64,000 nucleotides of DNA from Rhodococcus spelaei (GCF_006704125.1 NZ_VIGH01000002.1:62001-126000); one strand, 5' to 3'; shown: positions 47,921 through 56,851, numbered from the stretch's first letter. Notes: generated from the sequence alone by a model not told the origin. Translations and numbers: made by a program.

Positions 47921-49834
47921 TCAGTGCGCCGCGAACCGCTCGCTGAGGAGCTCCACCAGTTCGGCGGGGTCGGTGTCGTCCGCATCCAGCAGCGCCATCA
48001 GTTCGGCCCGACTGCCCGACGCCACCGGCTCGATGCCACCGAAGATCTGAGTCGCCCCACCGGCGGGAACCACACGGGCGCAGATGAAGTCGCCTGCCGC
48101 CAACTGCTGGCTGCCCGTCCGCTCGAGCACCTCGACCACGTCGCCGGTGCGTTCGTCGCGCAGGGTCAGCCCTTCTGCCGGCCGCGCCGCGATCACCTCG
48201 AACACCGATCGCTTCGCCTCCAACCACCGCTGGGCCAGTTCGAACTCGTCCGCGGGCAGCAGTGCGCCGCGCCGCGCCAGGTACAGCGCGAAGACGCCGC
48301 ACTCGAACAGCGCGACGTCGAGCGCGAGCGGGTCCTGGAACGCCCGGCCGACCGCGTCCTCATCGTCCCAGTGGGCCGCGCGGACCTCCGCCAGGTCGTA
48401 CGTCAGGTCGAACAGTTCCGGGCTCAGCGCGAACCACTCGGCCTTCCGGTACAGCCACAGCGCCCGGTCGTCGAGGGAATTGTCGACCTTGCCGAGGTGG
48501 CAGGCCTTGTACTTCTTGCCGGAGCCGCACCAGCAGCGGTCGTTGCGCCCCAACCCGGGATGCTCGGCCGGTGCGTACTGCTGCAGTAATGCGTACAGCG
48601 GTTCGGCGTCTCCGCCCTCGATCCGATTGAGCAGCGAGAGGCCGCGAACGGCGTCGCCCCGGTCGGACGCGAGTTGTGCGAGCGCGAACACGGCGGGCGC
48701 ACAGTCGTCCTGGCTGGCGGCGTCCTCGAAATGGGCCTCCGCGGCGACGATGTCGCCGAGCCGGTCCGCAGCGTTGCCCGACAGCCAGTGCGCGGATGCC
48801 TTCGCCCGCCGCGGGCCCGCCTCGACCAGTGCGACCGACGCGGCATACAGCGCGTCGGGACGGTCGGAGAAGCCGGCAACCAACTCGAGTGCAGCGGCCG
48901 CGGCCACCGGGTCGGCGAGGCCCGCGTACCGACCGGGCTCCACCGAGACATGTTCGCGCGCCCAGGATCCCGGGTCGGTCCCCTCTTGCGCCACGTCGCG
49001 CGTCTGGCCGACCAGCGCGAGGAACGCGACGACCGCGGCCGCCTCGTCCGGATGCAGCTCGTGTTCGCGGGCGACCATACCGATGTGCGTCGCGAGATGG
49101 TGCGCCTCGAAGTCGAACCCGCGCACCGCGACGTAGTCGCCGTCGCGCTCGAACCCGGCCGCCTCGATCAACTCTCCGATCGGTGCGGTGGGCGCGGTGA
49201 ACAATTCCTGGTCGTCGGCCATCAGCTGCCAGACCACTGCGTCCAGGTTGTCCGCACCCTCCTCGCCGAGGATCCGGCCGAGCCCGACGGACAGGTCCGG
49301 TGTCTCCACTGAATCGGCGGGCGTCAGCTCCACCAACCCGTCGCGGACGGCGAGCGCGACGAGATCGCCTGCGGTGTAACTCGACAACGCGTCCCGCTCG
49401 AGCAGCAGACCCTCGCTGTACGGGAAGTGCGGATCCTCGACACCACGATCGGCGAATGTCGGTTCGTCGGCATCGGCGAAGACGACGCGAAACTGTCCGG
49501 CCCGCTCCTGGTCGGAGTCGAGGATGAACACCGTGAGCGCGGCGAGATCGGGGTTGGCATCGAGAATGCCCGCCGCGACTTCGGTTTCGGTCAGCCGGTG
49601 GGTGAACACCCTGCCCTCGAGCAGCGACTCGAGCGCGACGGTGCGGCCGTCCGGCAGGTAGCCGAGGTCCTCGTCGTCGAGCAACTCCACCAGCTGCGTC
49701 ATCTCGACGACGGGACCGTGCCCGGCGTCCGCGAGCAGTTGCCCCCAGTCCTCAGCCGTCAGCGGGCCGTGTTCGCGGAGAATGCCCATCGCCGCGTCGG
49801 CGAGCACGTCACGGGGATCGATCGGATCGGTCAC
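47921..49834 (-). CDS. SEC-C motif protein, paralogue 2
   Basis: A 637-residue paralogue. It shares with paralogue 1 the N-terminal LREHGPLTAEDWGQLLADAG, the SLLEGRVFTHRL block, the DPVVWQL/DAVVWQLMAD-type block, the GNAADRLGD segment, the SEC-C motif (GRNDRCWCGSGKKYKACH, about residues 427-445) and the C-terminal IFGGIEPV. Start GTG at 49834 with AGGA upstream. Role unknown; an RNA- or protein-quality function is possible but not shown. Confidence 0.75.
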   Translation of the reverse strand: MTDPIDPRDVLADAAMGILREHGPLTAEDWGQLLADAGHGPVVEMTQLVELLDDEDLGYLPDGRTVALESLLEGRVFTHRLTETEVAAGILDANPDLAALTVFILDSDQERAGQFRVVFADADEPTFADRGVEDPHFPYSEGLLLERDALSSYTAGDLVALAVRDGLVELTPADSVETPDLSVGLGRILGEEGADNLDAVVWQLMADDQELFTAPTAPIGELIEAAGFERDGDYVAVRGFDFEAHHLATHIGMVAREHELHPDEAAAVVAFLALVGQTRDVAQEGTDPGSWAREHVSVEPGRYAGLADPVAAAAALELVAGFSDRPDALYAASVALVEAGPRRAKASAHWLSGNAADRLGDIVAAEAHFEDAASQDDCAPAVFALAQLASDRGDAVRGLSLLNRIEGGDAEPLYALLQQYAPAEHPGLGRNDRCWCGSGKKYKACHLGKVDNSLDDRALWLYRKAEWFALSPELFDLTYDLAEVRAAHWDDEDAVGRAFQDPLALDVALFECGVFALYLARRGALLPADEFELAQRWLEAKRSVFEVIAARPAEGLTLRDERTGDVVEVLERTGSQQLAAGDFICARVVPAGGATQIFGGIEPVASGSRAELMALLDADDTDPAELVELLSERFAAH

Positions 49835-49878
49835 GTCACCGATCCTAGGCGTCGGCGCGCACAGGCGGCGGAGCCGCG

Positions 49879-51207
49879 TCAGACGATCCGGCGGACCTTC
49901 ATGCCGTCGAACACCGGACCCACCTTCACCACGTCGCCGGTCTGCGGCGCGTGCACCATCTGCCCGTTGCCGATGTAGATCGCGACGTGCCCAGGACCGC
50001 CCGACTGCCAGTTGCCGAACAGCAGGTCGCCGGGACGGGCCTCGGACATCGGGATCTCGGTGCCGATGTTCCACTGGGTCTCGGAGGTCCGCGGCAACGC
50101 CAGGGTGTCGCCGGTGGCCGAGTACACCGCGTACGAGGTCAGGCCCGAGCAGTCGAATCCTCCGCCGGACGGGCCGTTGATGTTGCCGCCGCCCCACACG
50201 TACGGCAGGCCCAGGTACCGCAGCGCCGCCTCGACCACCTTGCTGCCGATCGTCCCGTCGCCGTTGAACGGCGCCAGGATCGCCGCGAACACCGGCTCGG
50301 ACGCCCGGATCTTGGCCACGTACGGCTTGGTCTGGTGCTCGTAGTCGAACGAACCGCTCGGCATGCCACCCGCACGCCGCACCGCGTCGACGCCCGCGTT
50401 GTAGCCGGCGATGGTCAGGTCCAGGGTGTCGCCCTTGACCAGGCCCTGCTTCTTCCAGTCGTCGATCTGGGCGTACATGTCGCAGAGCAGGTGGCCGGAC
50501 GCCATCACCGGGTCCGCGACGCCGAGGACGTCGGCCTTGCCGTCGCCGTCCGCGTCCTTGCCGTACTTGGCCCAGGTGCCCGGCATGAACTGGCCGGGGC
50601 CGAGCGCTCCCGTGCGCGACACCGGGGCGGTCGGGCCGAACCGGAAACCGTTCTCCGCGTTGTACAGCGCCGCGATGACCGGAGCCTTGACACCCTCGCA
50701 GATCTGACCGGCCTTCTGCAGCCACGGAACGAACACCCCGATCGCTCCGATCGGGGCCAGGTTCGCACCCGGGAAGGCCGCGTCGAGCGACGTCACAGTC
50801 CGCGAGAGGTCCCCGCCGAACGGAATCGAATTGTCGCTGTCGTCCCCATTGTCCGAGGTAGCCGTGACTCGCGGCGCGGCGGGTGCGGGCGGCGTGATCA
50901 CCGGCGCGGGCGGCAGCACGGGATCGGGTACCGCGGGCGGCGGCGGGGGCGGAAGATACGGCTGCACCGCGGTCTGCACCGCCGTGGCCGCGTCCGCGAC
51001 CGCCTGCCTTGCCGGTTCCTGCATCTGCTGGGGCAGCTGGCCGATCACATCACTGATCTGTTGGCCGGCCTGCGGCGAGGAGGCTTGTACCGATTGAATC
51101 GCTTGTGCTGCTTGTTCTTTGACCGGAGCTGGAATGTCTGCGCCTTGTACGAGACCACCGAGAGCTGTCGCTACGGCGACTATCACCGCCGTGGGGTCAA
51201 CCGGCAT
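49879..51207 (-). CDS. Lytic transglycosylase / NlpC-P60 endopeptidase fusion
   Basis: A 442-residue peptidoglycan hydrolase. Residues 1-80 are hydrophobic then helical, 85-115 a polyproline linker, and 150-260 a lytic-transglycosylase (SLT-like) domain with candidate catalytic Glu185 in NAENGFRFG and the GALGPGQFMPGTW motif. About 315-440 is an NlpC/P60 domain with Cys353 (DCSGL) and His in GHVAIYIG. It would cut both glycan strands and stem peptides. No clear cationic n-region precedes the hydrophobic N terminus, so export is uncertain. The ATG at 51207 has GGGAG 9 nt upstream; an ATG at 51246 is less likely. Confidence 0.85.
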   Translation of the reverse strand: MPVDPTAVIVAVATALGGLVQGADIPAPVKEQAAQAIQSVQASSPQAGQQISDVIGQLPQQMQEPARQAVADAATAVQTAVQPYLPPPPPPAVPDPVLPPAPVITPPAPAAPRVTATSDNGDDSDNSIPFGGDLSRTVTSLDAAFPGANLAPIGAIGVFVPWLQKAGQICEGVKAPVIAALYNAENGFRFGPTAPVSRTGALGPGQFMPGTWAKYGKDADGDGKADVLGVADPVMASGHLLCDMYAQIDDWKKQGLVKGDTLDLTIAGYNAGVDAVRRAGGMPSGSFDYEHQTKPYVAKIRASEPVFAAILAPFNGDGTIGSKVVEAALRYLGLPYVWGGGNINGPSGGGFDCSGLTSYAVYSATGDTLALPRTSETQWNIGTEIPMSEARPGDLLFGNWQSGGPGHVAIYIGNGQMVHAPQTGDVVKVGPVFDGMKVRRIV

Positions 51208-51414
51208 TCGCAATCTCCCTACGTCGAGCGTGGCTTCGTGGTCCAACGTTATGACTCGTGCGGCGGTGGCGGGGTGACTTTGACGCGTTCTCTTAGTTTG
51301 CCTTCAGGTTGCTGCTCACAACGTGGAATCGCGGCCCGCGAGTCGGCCGTTACCTCGGGCAATTACCAGCCCGCATTCAGGAATCTCTCAGGCCGGAAGC
51401 GGACGCTGGTAGCC
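51208..51414. promoter_or_regulatory. Divergent region upstream of peptidoglycan hydrolase and exported peptide genes
   Basis: 207 bp. Toward the right, TACCAGC (51364-51370) pairs with GCTGGTA (51405-51411), with CCGC/GCGG inside, forming a hairpin that ends 4 nt before the exported-peptide ATG. Within it is AATCTCTCAGG, which resembles the 3' strand of glycine riboswitches, but the matching 5' core is not evident. Confidence 0.35.
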
Positions 51415-51648
51415 ATGAGCGCCCGACCCGATGCCCGAGAGTCCGCGAACACCGGAACCGATCCGGTGAACCGACCGTCTCGGGTACGCCGGGCCCTCGC
51501 CGCGTCCGGCATCGTCGGCGTGATCGGCCTCGGGTCGCTGGCCGCCGCGCCGCTCGCCCTCGCGGAGGCGACGGTCGCCGACGGCGTGTCCGCTCCGACC
51601 GTCAGCGAGGGGTCGGGGGCCTTCGACGTGATCTCCGGCGGATCGTGA
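51415..51648 (+). CDS. Tiny exported peptide coupled to apbE-like gene (candidate flavinylation acceptor)
   Basis: A 77-residue precursor. A signal sequence (basic SRVRR then ALAASGIVGVIGLGSLAAAPLALA, cleavage near residue 50) releases a mature peptide of only about 27 residues. That peptide contains ADGVSAPTVSEGS, close to the D-x-(V)-S-G-A-T-x-(S/T) acceptor of ApbE-modified FMN-binding domains but with Ala-Pro in place of Gly-Ala. The stop overlaps the apbE-like start (GTGA). An internal GTG at 51466 would give a more canonical signal peptide. Confidence 0.65.
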   Translation: MSARPDARESANTGTDPVNRPSRVRRALAASGIVGVIGLGSLAAAPLALAEATVADGVSAPTVSEGSGAFDVISGGS

Positions 51649-52433
51649 CGTCGGTGACCGCGAAGGCCTCGAAGAGCTGGTCCCTGTGGGGTGTGCGGGC
51701 GACGGTCGTCGTCACCGAACCGGACCTGCTCGACTCGGCCTGGCATCTGGTCCGGGGACACCTGGCGGTCGCGGACCTGGCCGTCAGCAGCACGCGCACG
51801 GACTCCGAGATCGCGGCACTGAACAGGTCGGGAGGACGACCGGTATCGGTGAGTGCCACACTGGCACAACAGGTTCGGCACGCCCTCGAGGCCGCCGAGC
51901 TCACCGACGGCTTGCTCGACCCGACCGCGGGAGCCGACCGGCCGTACGCATGGCGGTCGGTCGCGGTGCACGGCACCGAGATAACCCTCCCCACGGCCGT
52001 CACCCTCGACCTCGACGCGACCATGCGTTCGGCGACCGCCGACCACTGCGCGGAGGCGGTCGCCGCACTGCTCGGGTGCGGCGTCCTGGTCAGCCTCGGC
52101 GGCGACGTCGCGACCGCCGGACCCGAACCGGCGTCCGGCTGGCAGATCAAGGTCGAGGACCTGCCCGGCGAACCGTCCTGCCAGGTGTCGATTCCGTCCG
52201 GTTCCGGCCTGTCCACCGCCAGCACCGTCAGTCCCCTGCACCCGGACCCCGCCGATCCCCCGCGCTGGCGCACGGTCAGCGTGGTGGCGGGGTCCGCGTG
52301 CAACGCCGCGGCCGTGAGCAAGGCCGCCCTCCGCCTCGGCGACGCCGCCCTCGAGTGGCTGGACCGCCTGCGACTGCCCGCCCGCCTGGTGGACCGGGAC
52401 GCACGGGTGACGCTGCTCGGCGGCTGGCCGTGA
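51645..52433 (+). CDS. ApbE-like FAD:protein FMN transferase (divergent)
   Basis: A 262-residue protein of the ApbE family, which moves FMN from FAD to a Thr of a secreted acceptor. Recognisable blocks are SEIAALNRS, GLLDPTAG, LDLDATMRSATADHCAEA and LVSLGGDVATAGP. The late motif normally holding a metal-binding Asp and Thr (A-x-D-x-x-A-T-A) reads SACNAAAVSKAAL here, with Asn and Ser instead, and the H-I-x-D-P block is reduced to LHPDP. No signal peptide or lipobox, so it may act in the cytoplasm. The GTG overlaps the peptide gene. Confidence 0.78.
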   Translation: MTSVTAKASKSWSLWGVRATVVVTEPDLLDSAWHLVRGHLAVADLAVSSTRTDSEIAALNRSGGRPVSVSATLAQQVRHALEAAELTDGLLDPTAGADRPYAWRSVAVHGTEITLPTAVTLDLDATMRSATADHCAEAVAALLGCGVLVSLGGDVATAGPEPASGWQIKVEDLPGEPSCQVSIPSGSGLSTASTVSPLHPDPADPPRWRTVSVVAGSACNAAAVSKAALRLGDAALEWLDRLRLPARLVDRDARVTLLGGWP

Positions 52434-52463
52434 GGCGCCTGCGGCGCTGACGCCGGGCCGGAT

Positions 52464-53615
52464 CTATCGCAGCGCCTGCGCCACGTCGGCGAGCAGGTCC
52501 TCGGCGTCCTCGATGCCGACCGACAGTCGCACCAGGTCCTCGGGCACCTCGAGCGCCGAACCGGCCGTCGAGGCATGCGTCATCGCGCCCGGATGCTCGA
52601 TCAGCGACTCGACGCCGCCGAGCGACTCCGCGAGGGTGAAGATCTCGGTGCGCGAGCAGAAGTCGAGCGCCGCCTGCTTGCCGCCGGACAGGCGCACGGA
52701 GATCATGCCGCCGAACCGTCGCATCTGCTTGGCCGCAACCGCGTGCCCCGGATGCGACTCGAGGCCCGGGTAGATCACCTGCGAGACCGCGGCGTGCCCG
52801 GTGAGCAGCTCGACGATCTTCTCGGCATTGTCGCTGTGCCGCTCCATCCGCAGCGCCAACGTCTTGATGCCGCGCATCGTCAGGTACGCGTCGAACGGTC
52901 CGGGCACGGCGCCCGCACCGTTCTGCAGGAACGCGAACGCGGTGTCGAGTTCCTCGTCGTTGGTCACCAGCGCGCCGCCGACCACGTCCGAGTGCCCGCC
53001 GATGTACTTGGTGGTCGAGTGCAGCGCAATGTCCGCTCCGAGTGCCAGCGGCTGCTGCAGGTACGGGGAGGCAAAGGTGTTGTCCACGACGATCTTTGCG
53101 CCCGCCTCGTGCGCGACCGCGGACAGCGCCTCGATGTCGCCGATGTTGAGCAGCGGGTTGGTCGGCGTCTCGACCCACACCAGCTTGGTGTTCGGGCGGA
53201 TCGCGGCACGCACGGCGTCGACGTCGGACACCGCGGCCGGGGTGTACTCGATGCCCCACTGGGTGAACACCTTGTCGATCAGCCGGAACGTTCCGCCGTA
53301 CGCGTCGTTCGGGATGACGAGGTGATCGCCCGGGCGCAGCGCGGAGCGCAGCAGGCAATCGGTCGCCGCCATGCCCGACGCGAACGCGCGGCCGTAGCTG
53401 CCGCCCTCGAGCGCCGCCAGGTTGGCCTCGAGCGGGCGGCGGGTCGGGTTGCCGGTGCGCGCGTACTCGAAGCCGTTGCGCATGCCGCCGACGCCGTCCT
53501 GGGCGAAGGTCGAACTGGCGTAGATCGGCACGTTCACCGCACCGGTCTGCGGGTCCGGTTCGTAGCCTGCGTGGACGGCCCTGGTGGAGAATCCGTGCTG
53601 CTGCTGCTCGCTCAT
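52464..53615 (-). CDS. metB: Cystathionine gamma-synthase/lyase family enzyme
   Basis: A 383-residue PLP enzyme of the Cys/Met metabolism fold. The PLP Lys203 is in HSTTKYIGGHSDVVGG; the substrate loop YARTGNPTRRPLE and the phosphate-binding SGMAAT are intact. Synthesis of cystathionine from an activated homoserine and cysteine is the annotated role of the Rv1079 ortholog, although some actinobacterial MetB enzymes are lyases. Last gene of the cbs-lipoprotein-metB set. Confidence 0.92.
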   Translation of the reverse strand: MSEQQQHGFSTRAVHAGYEPDPQTGAVNVPIYASSTFAQDGVGGMRNGFEYARTGNPTRRPLEANLAALEGGSYGRAFASGMAATDCLLRSALRPGDHLVIPNDAYGGTFRLIDKVFTQWGIEYTPAAVSDVDAVRAAIRPNTKLVWVETPTNPLLNIGDIEALSAVAHEAGAKIVVDNTFASPYLQQPLALGADIALHSTTKYIGGHSDVVGGALVTNDEELDTAFAFLQNGAGAVPGPFDAYLTMRGIKTLALRMERHSDNAEKIVELLTGHAAVSQVIYPGLESHPGHAVAAKQMRRFGGMISVRLSGGKQAALDFCSRTEIFTLAESLGGVESLIEHPGAMTHASTAGSALEVPEDLVRLSVGIEDAEDLLADVAQALR

Positions 53616-53636
53616 GGCGACCAGCCTAGCGATCCG

Positions 53637-54182
53637 CTACTTGCCGAGAAACTGGGCAATGCTCACGGCCGCGTCGAGATAGTGCTGCCAGTCATCCGAT
53701 CTGCCGAGCGTGCCTGCGTCCACGCTACGTCCGGGCATCGCGATGGTGGCCAGACTGTCGGTGACCCGCAGTGCGACGCCGCCGAGCGCGGTGACCCGCG
53801 GATCGTCCACAACGCTGAGACTCCCGCGACCGCGCATCGAGTCGATCATCGCCGCGGTGAATCCGTTGTCCTTGACGCCGGCGAACAGGTTGTCCCCCAC
53901 GCCGATCGGCGCGCCGTCCGTCCACAGGCAGATCGGCGCGGCGCTGCCCGGCATCGTCGTCTGCTTGGACAGCGTCATCCCCGCGACGAATGCGCCCAGC
54001 GCCCGGTCGAGCGTCGCGCAGTCCGGCAGCGCAGTGACCGGCTGCCCGCCGCCACTGCCGGCGGAGGTCGTCACCGCGCCCGGTTCCGCGACCGCCGACC
54101 CGCGGGTCACCGACCCGCAGCCCGTCGCCAGCACCGCGATCACCGCGGCGACCGCCCCCACCCGTATCCGTCGATCCCCCAT
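53637..54182 (-). CDS. Lipoprotein of unknown function (DUF3558-like)
   Basis: A 181-residue protein with a lipobox LATG-C (Cys22) after a hydrophobic signal, so it is a membrane-anchored lipoprotein. The mature part has two cysteines (PDCATLD and PICLWTDG); the CLWT region resembles DUF3558. It sits between cbs and metB, where M. tuberculosis carries the proline-rich pra gene. Confidence 0.7.
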   Translation of the reverse strand: MGDRRIRVGAVAAVIAVLATGCGSVTRGSAVAEPGAVTTSAGSGGGQPVTALPDCATLDRALGAFVAGMTLSKQTTMPGSAAPICLWTDGAPIGVGDNLFAGVKDNGFTAAMIDSMRGRGSLSVVDDPRVTALGGVALRVTDSLATIAMPGRSVDAGTLGRSDDWQHYLDAAVSIAQFLGK

Positions 54183-54228
54183 GACAGGCGATCGTAGGGC
54201 ACCGGGGCCGGCCGCTCTCCCCGCCGAG

Positions 54229-55611
54229 TTACGCGCCCGCGCTGAGGAATCCGAGCAGGTCGTGTCGGGTGATGACGCCGACCGGCTTGCCGTCGTCGAC
54301 GACCATCAGCGCGTCGGACTCGCCGAGCGCCTTCGTCGCGGCGGTCACGGGCTCGCCGGAACCGATCAGCGGGAACGGCGCGCTCATGTGCTTGGCGACC
54401 GGATCCGCGAGCTGCGCACGCCCCTCGAACACCGCCGAGAGCAGGTCGCGTTCGGTGACGCTGCCCGCGACCTCGCCGGCCATCACCGGCGGCTCGGCCC
54501 CGACGACCGGCATCTGCGAGACGCCGTACTCGCGCAGGATCTCGATGGCGTCGCGCAGCGTCTCCGACGGGTGCGTGTGCACCAGGTCCGGCAGCTCACC
54601 GGACTTGCCGCGCAACACGTCCCCGACGGTCGGCTCGTGGGTCTTGCCGTCCAGCGGGGTCCGCAGGAAGCCGTAGGACGCCATCCACTTGTCGTTGAAG
54701 ATCTTCGACAGGTAGCCGCGACCACCGTCGGGTAGCAGGACCACGACCACCGCGTCCGGGTCGCGCTCGGCCACGCGCAGGGCCGCGACGACCGCCATGC
54801 CGCAGGAGCCGCCGACCAGCAGGCCCTCCTCGCGGGCCAGGCGACGCGTCATGTCGAACGAGTCGGCGTCCGAGACCGCGATGATCTCGTCCGGGATCGA
54901 CGGGTCGTAGGCGGTGGGCCAGAAGTCCTCACCGACGCCCTCGACGAGGTACGGCCGACCGGTGCCGCCGGAGTACACCGAGCCCTCCGGGTCGGCACCG
55001 ATGACCTTGACCTTCCCGCCCGAGACCTCCTTGAGGTAGCGGCCGGTGCCGGTGATGGTGCCGCCGGTTCCGACGCCCGCGACGAAGTGGGTGATCTTGC
55101 CCTCGGTGTCGCGCCAGATCTCCGGACCGGTGGTCTCGTAGTGGCTGTCCGGCCCGCCCGGGTTGGAGTACTGGTCCGGCTTCCAGGCGCCGGGGATCTC
55201 CTTGACCAGACGGTCGGAGACGTTGTAGTAGCTGTCCGGGTGGTCGGGCGCGACGGCGGTCGGGCAGACCACGACCTCGGCGCCGTAAGCCTTCAGGACG
55301 TTGCGCTTGTCCTCGCTGACCTTGTCGGGGCACACGAACACACACTTGTAGCCGCGCTGCTGGGCAACGAGAGCCAGACCGATACCCGTGTTGCCGGAGG
55401 TCGGCTCGACGATGGTTCCGCCCGGCTTCAGTGCACCCGACGCCTCCGCCGCGTCGACCATCTTGACCGCGATGCGGTCCTTCGAGCTGCCGCCCGGGTT
55501 GAGGTACTCGATCTTGGCCGCGACCAGGCCCGAGCCGGGTTCGACCACCGAGTTCAGCTTGACCAGCGGGGTGTTTCCGATGAGGTCCACGACGTGATCC
55601 GCGATGCGCAT
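54229..55611 (-). CDS. cbs: Cystathionine beta-synthase
   Basis: A 460-residue PLP enzyme making cystathionine from serine and homocysteine (reverse transsulfuration). The PLP Lys44 is in NPGGSSKDR, with the EPTSGNTGIGLA and GTGGTITGTGRYLKE loops. The C-terminal third (about 340-460) is a pair of CBS domains that could bind S-adenosylmethionine-like effectors. No N-terminal haem domain. The ortholog is Rv1077. Heads the minus-strand operon. Confidence 0.95.
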   Translation of the reverse strand: MRIADHVVDLIGNTPLVKLNSVVEPGSGLVAAKIEYLNPGGSSKDRIAVKMVDAAEASGALKPGGTIVEPTSGNTGIGLALVAQQRGYKCVFVCPDKVSEDKRNVLKAYGAEVVVCPTAVAPDHPDSYYNVSDRLVKEIPGAWKPDQYSNPGGPDSHYETTGPEIWRDTEGKITHFVAGVGTGGTITGTGRYLKEVSGGKVKVIGADPEGSVYSGGTGRPYLVEGVGEDFWPTAYDPSIPDEIIAVSDADSFDMTRRLAREEGLLVGGSCGMAVVAALRVAERDPDAVVVVLLPDGGRGYLSKIFNDKWMASYGFLRTPLDGKTHEPTVGDVLRGKSGELPDLVHTHPSETLRDAIEILREYGVSQMPVVGAEPPVMAGEVAGSVTERDLLSAVFEGRAQLADPVAKHMSAPFPLIGSGEPVTAATKALGESDALMVVDDGKPVGVITRHDLLGFLSAGA

Positions 55612-55731
55612 GACTCCATGGTCCCAGAGGCCGCGTCGACGGCAACACGTGGACCGCTCGCCACGACGCACCGCCGCGATTGGCACTAGATTCGAGGTGT
55701 CAGCTTCGCGCCGAGGGGAGGGGTGGTCGCT

Positions 55732-56790
55732 GTGCCCACCAGCGGATGGAAGACCGCCGCGAAGGCGGGTGCGGCCGCGGCCGTTGCGGGGTCCTCGGCG
55801 GGCACGGCGTCGTGGGCGCTCTACAACTACCTGATGGGGCAGGCCAGCGCCGCACGCGGGGTGATCGGCCGCAACGTGGCGAAACCGCCCGAGGCCGACG
55901 GGGTGTACACCGCGGGCTGCGTCGCCCCGCAGCCGTGGCGGCCCGGGGTGGAGTGGGACATCTACCTGATGATCTTCGGCGACTCGACCGCGGCCGGGGT
56001 CGGCTGCGCCAGTGCCGACGAGGTGCCGGGCGTCCGGCTGGCCCGCGGCCTCGCCGACGAGACCGGCAAGCGGGTGCGGCTGAGTACGAAGGCGATCGCC
56101 GGGGCCACCTCCAAGGGCCTCGAGGGGCAGGTCGACGCGATGTTCATCGCCGGGCCGCCGCCGGACGCGGCGGTGATCCTGATCGGCGCGAACGACGTCA
56201 CCGCGAAGAACGCGATCCACGCGTCCGCCCGCCGCCTCGGCGACGCCGCAGCGCGCCTGCGCCTCGGCGGCAGCGTCGTCGTGGTCGGCACCTGTCCCGA
56301 CCTGGGCGTCGTGGGTGCGATCCCGCAACCCCTGCGCACGGTGGTCCGGCGGTGGGGTCAACTGCTGGCCCGGGCCCAAACCGCGGCCGTGCTCGAGGCG
56401 GGCGGGCACCCGGTCGCGCTGGCGGACCTGCTGGCCCCCGAATTCCTGGCCGCACCCGACGCGATGTTCTCCGCGGACCACTTCCATCCGTCGGCCGCGG
56501 GGTACGAACTCGCCGCCAGACAGTTGCTTCCCGTCCTCGCCGCAGCGCTCGGTGAGTGGGACGGTGGTCCGCTGCCCACCCTGCCGCAGGTGTCCGAGGC
56601 CGCCGAGGCCAAACGGATCGGATCGCGAATCAGCGCTGCCGCCAACCACTTTCTGCGTCGCCGCGAGCTCGAACGGCGGCCCGCCGCGGTCGGCGACGAC
56701 ACCGAACGGGCAATCGCCGAGCCCCGCGCGGCCCCGCCCGAACCCGTCGATGACCGACTGCGTCGTCAGCGCGCGGAAAGCGCCACGTAA
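55732..56790 (+). CDS. SGNH/GDSL hydrolase (Rv1075c-like)
   Basis: A 352-residue esterase-type protein. A hydrophobic N-terminal segment (residues about 8-32) may be a signal anchor. The catalytic Ser is in IFGDSTAAG; further SGNH blocks are IGANDVT and the catalytic Asp-His pair in SADHFHPSAAG. The GTG at 55732 is preferred to the GTG at 55723 because AGGGGAGGG ends 9 nt before it. Confidence 0.85.
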   Translation: MPTSGWKTAAKAGAAAAVAGSSAGTASWALYNYLMGQASAARGVIGRNVAKPPEADGVYTAGCVAPQPWRPGVEWDIYLMIFGDSTAAGVGCASADEVPGVRLARGLADETGKRVRLSTKAIAGATSKGLEGQVDAMFIAGPPPDAAVILIGANDVTAKNAIHASARRLGDAAARLRLGGSVVVVGTCPDLGVVGAIPQPLRTVVRRWGQLLARAQTAAVLEAGGHPVALADLLAPEFLAAPDAMFSADHFHPSAAGYELAARQLLPVLAAALGEWDGGPLPTLPQVSEAAEAKRIGSRISAAANHFLRRRELERRPAAVGDDTERAIAEPRAAPPEPVDDRLRRQRAESAT

Positions 56791-56851
56791 CGTCTGAGCC
56801 AAACCACCCGTGTCCGCGTCATGTACACAAGCAAAGAAATAAGGAGTTCTC

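Noticed and set aside
51208-51414. c-di-AMP (ydaO-type) riboswitch upstream of the NlpC/P60 gene, as in other actinobacteria
   Set aside because: The conserved core motifs of that aptamer are not visible on the minus strand.
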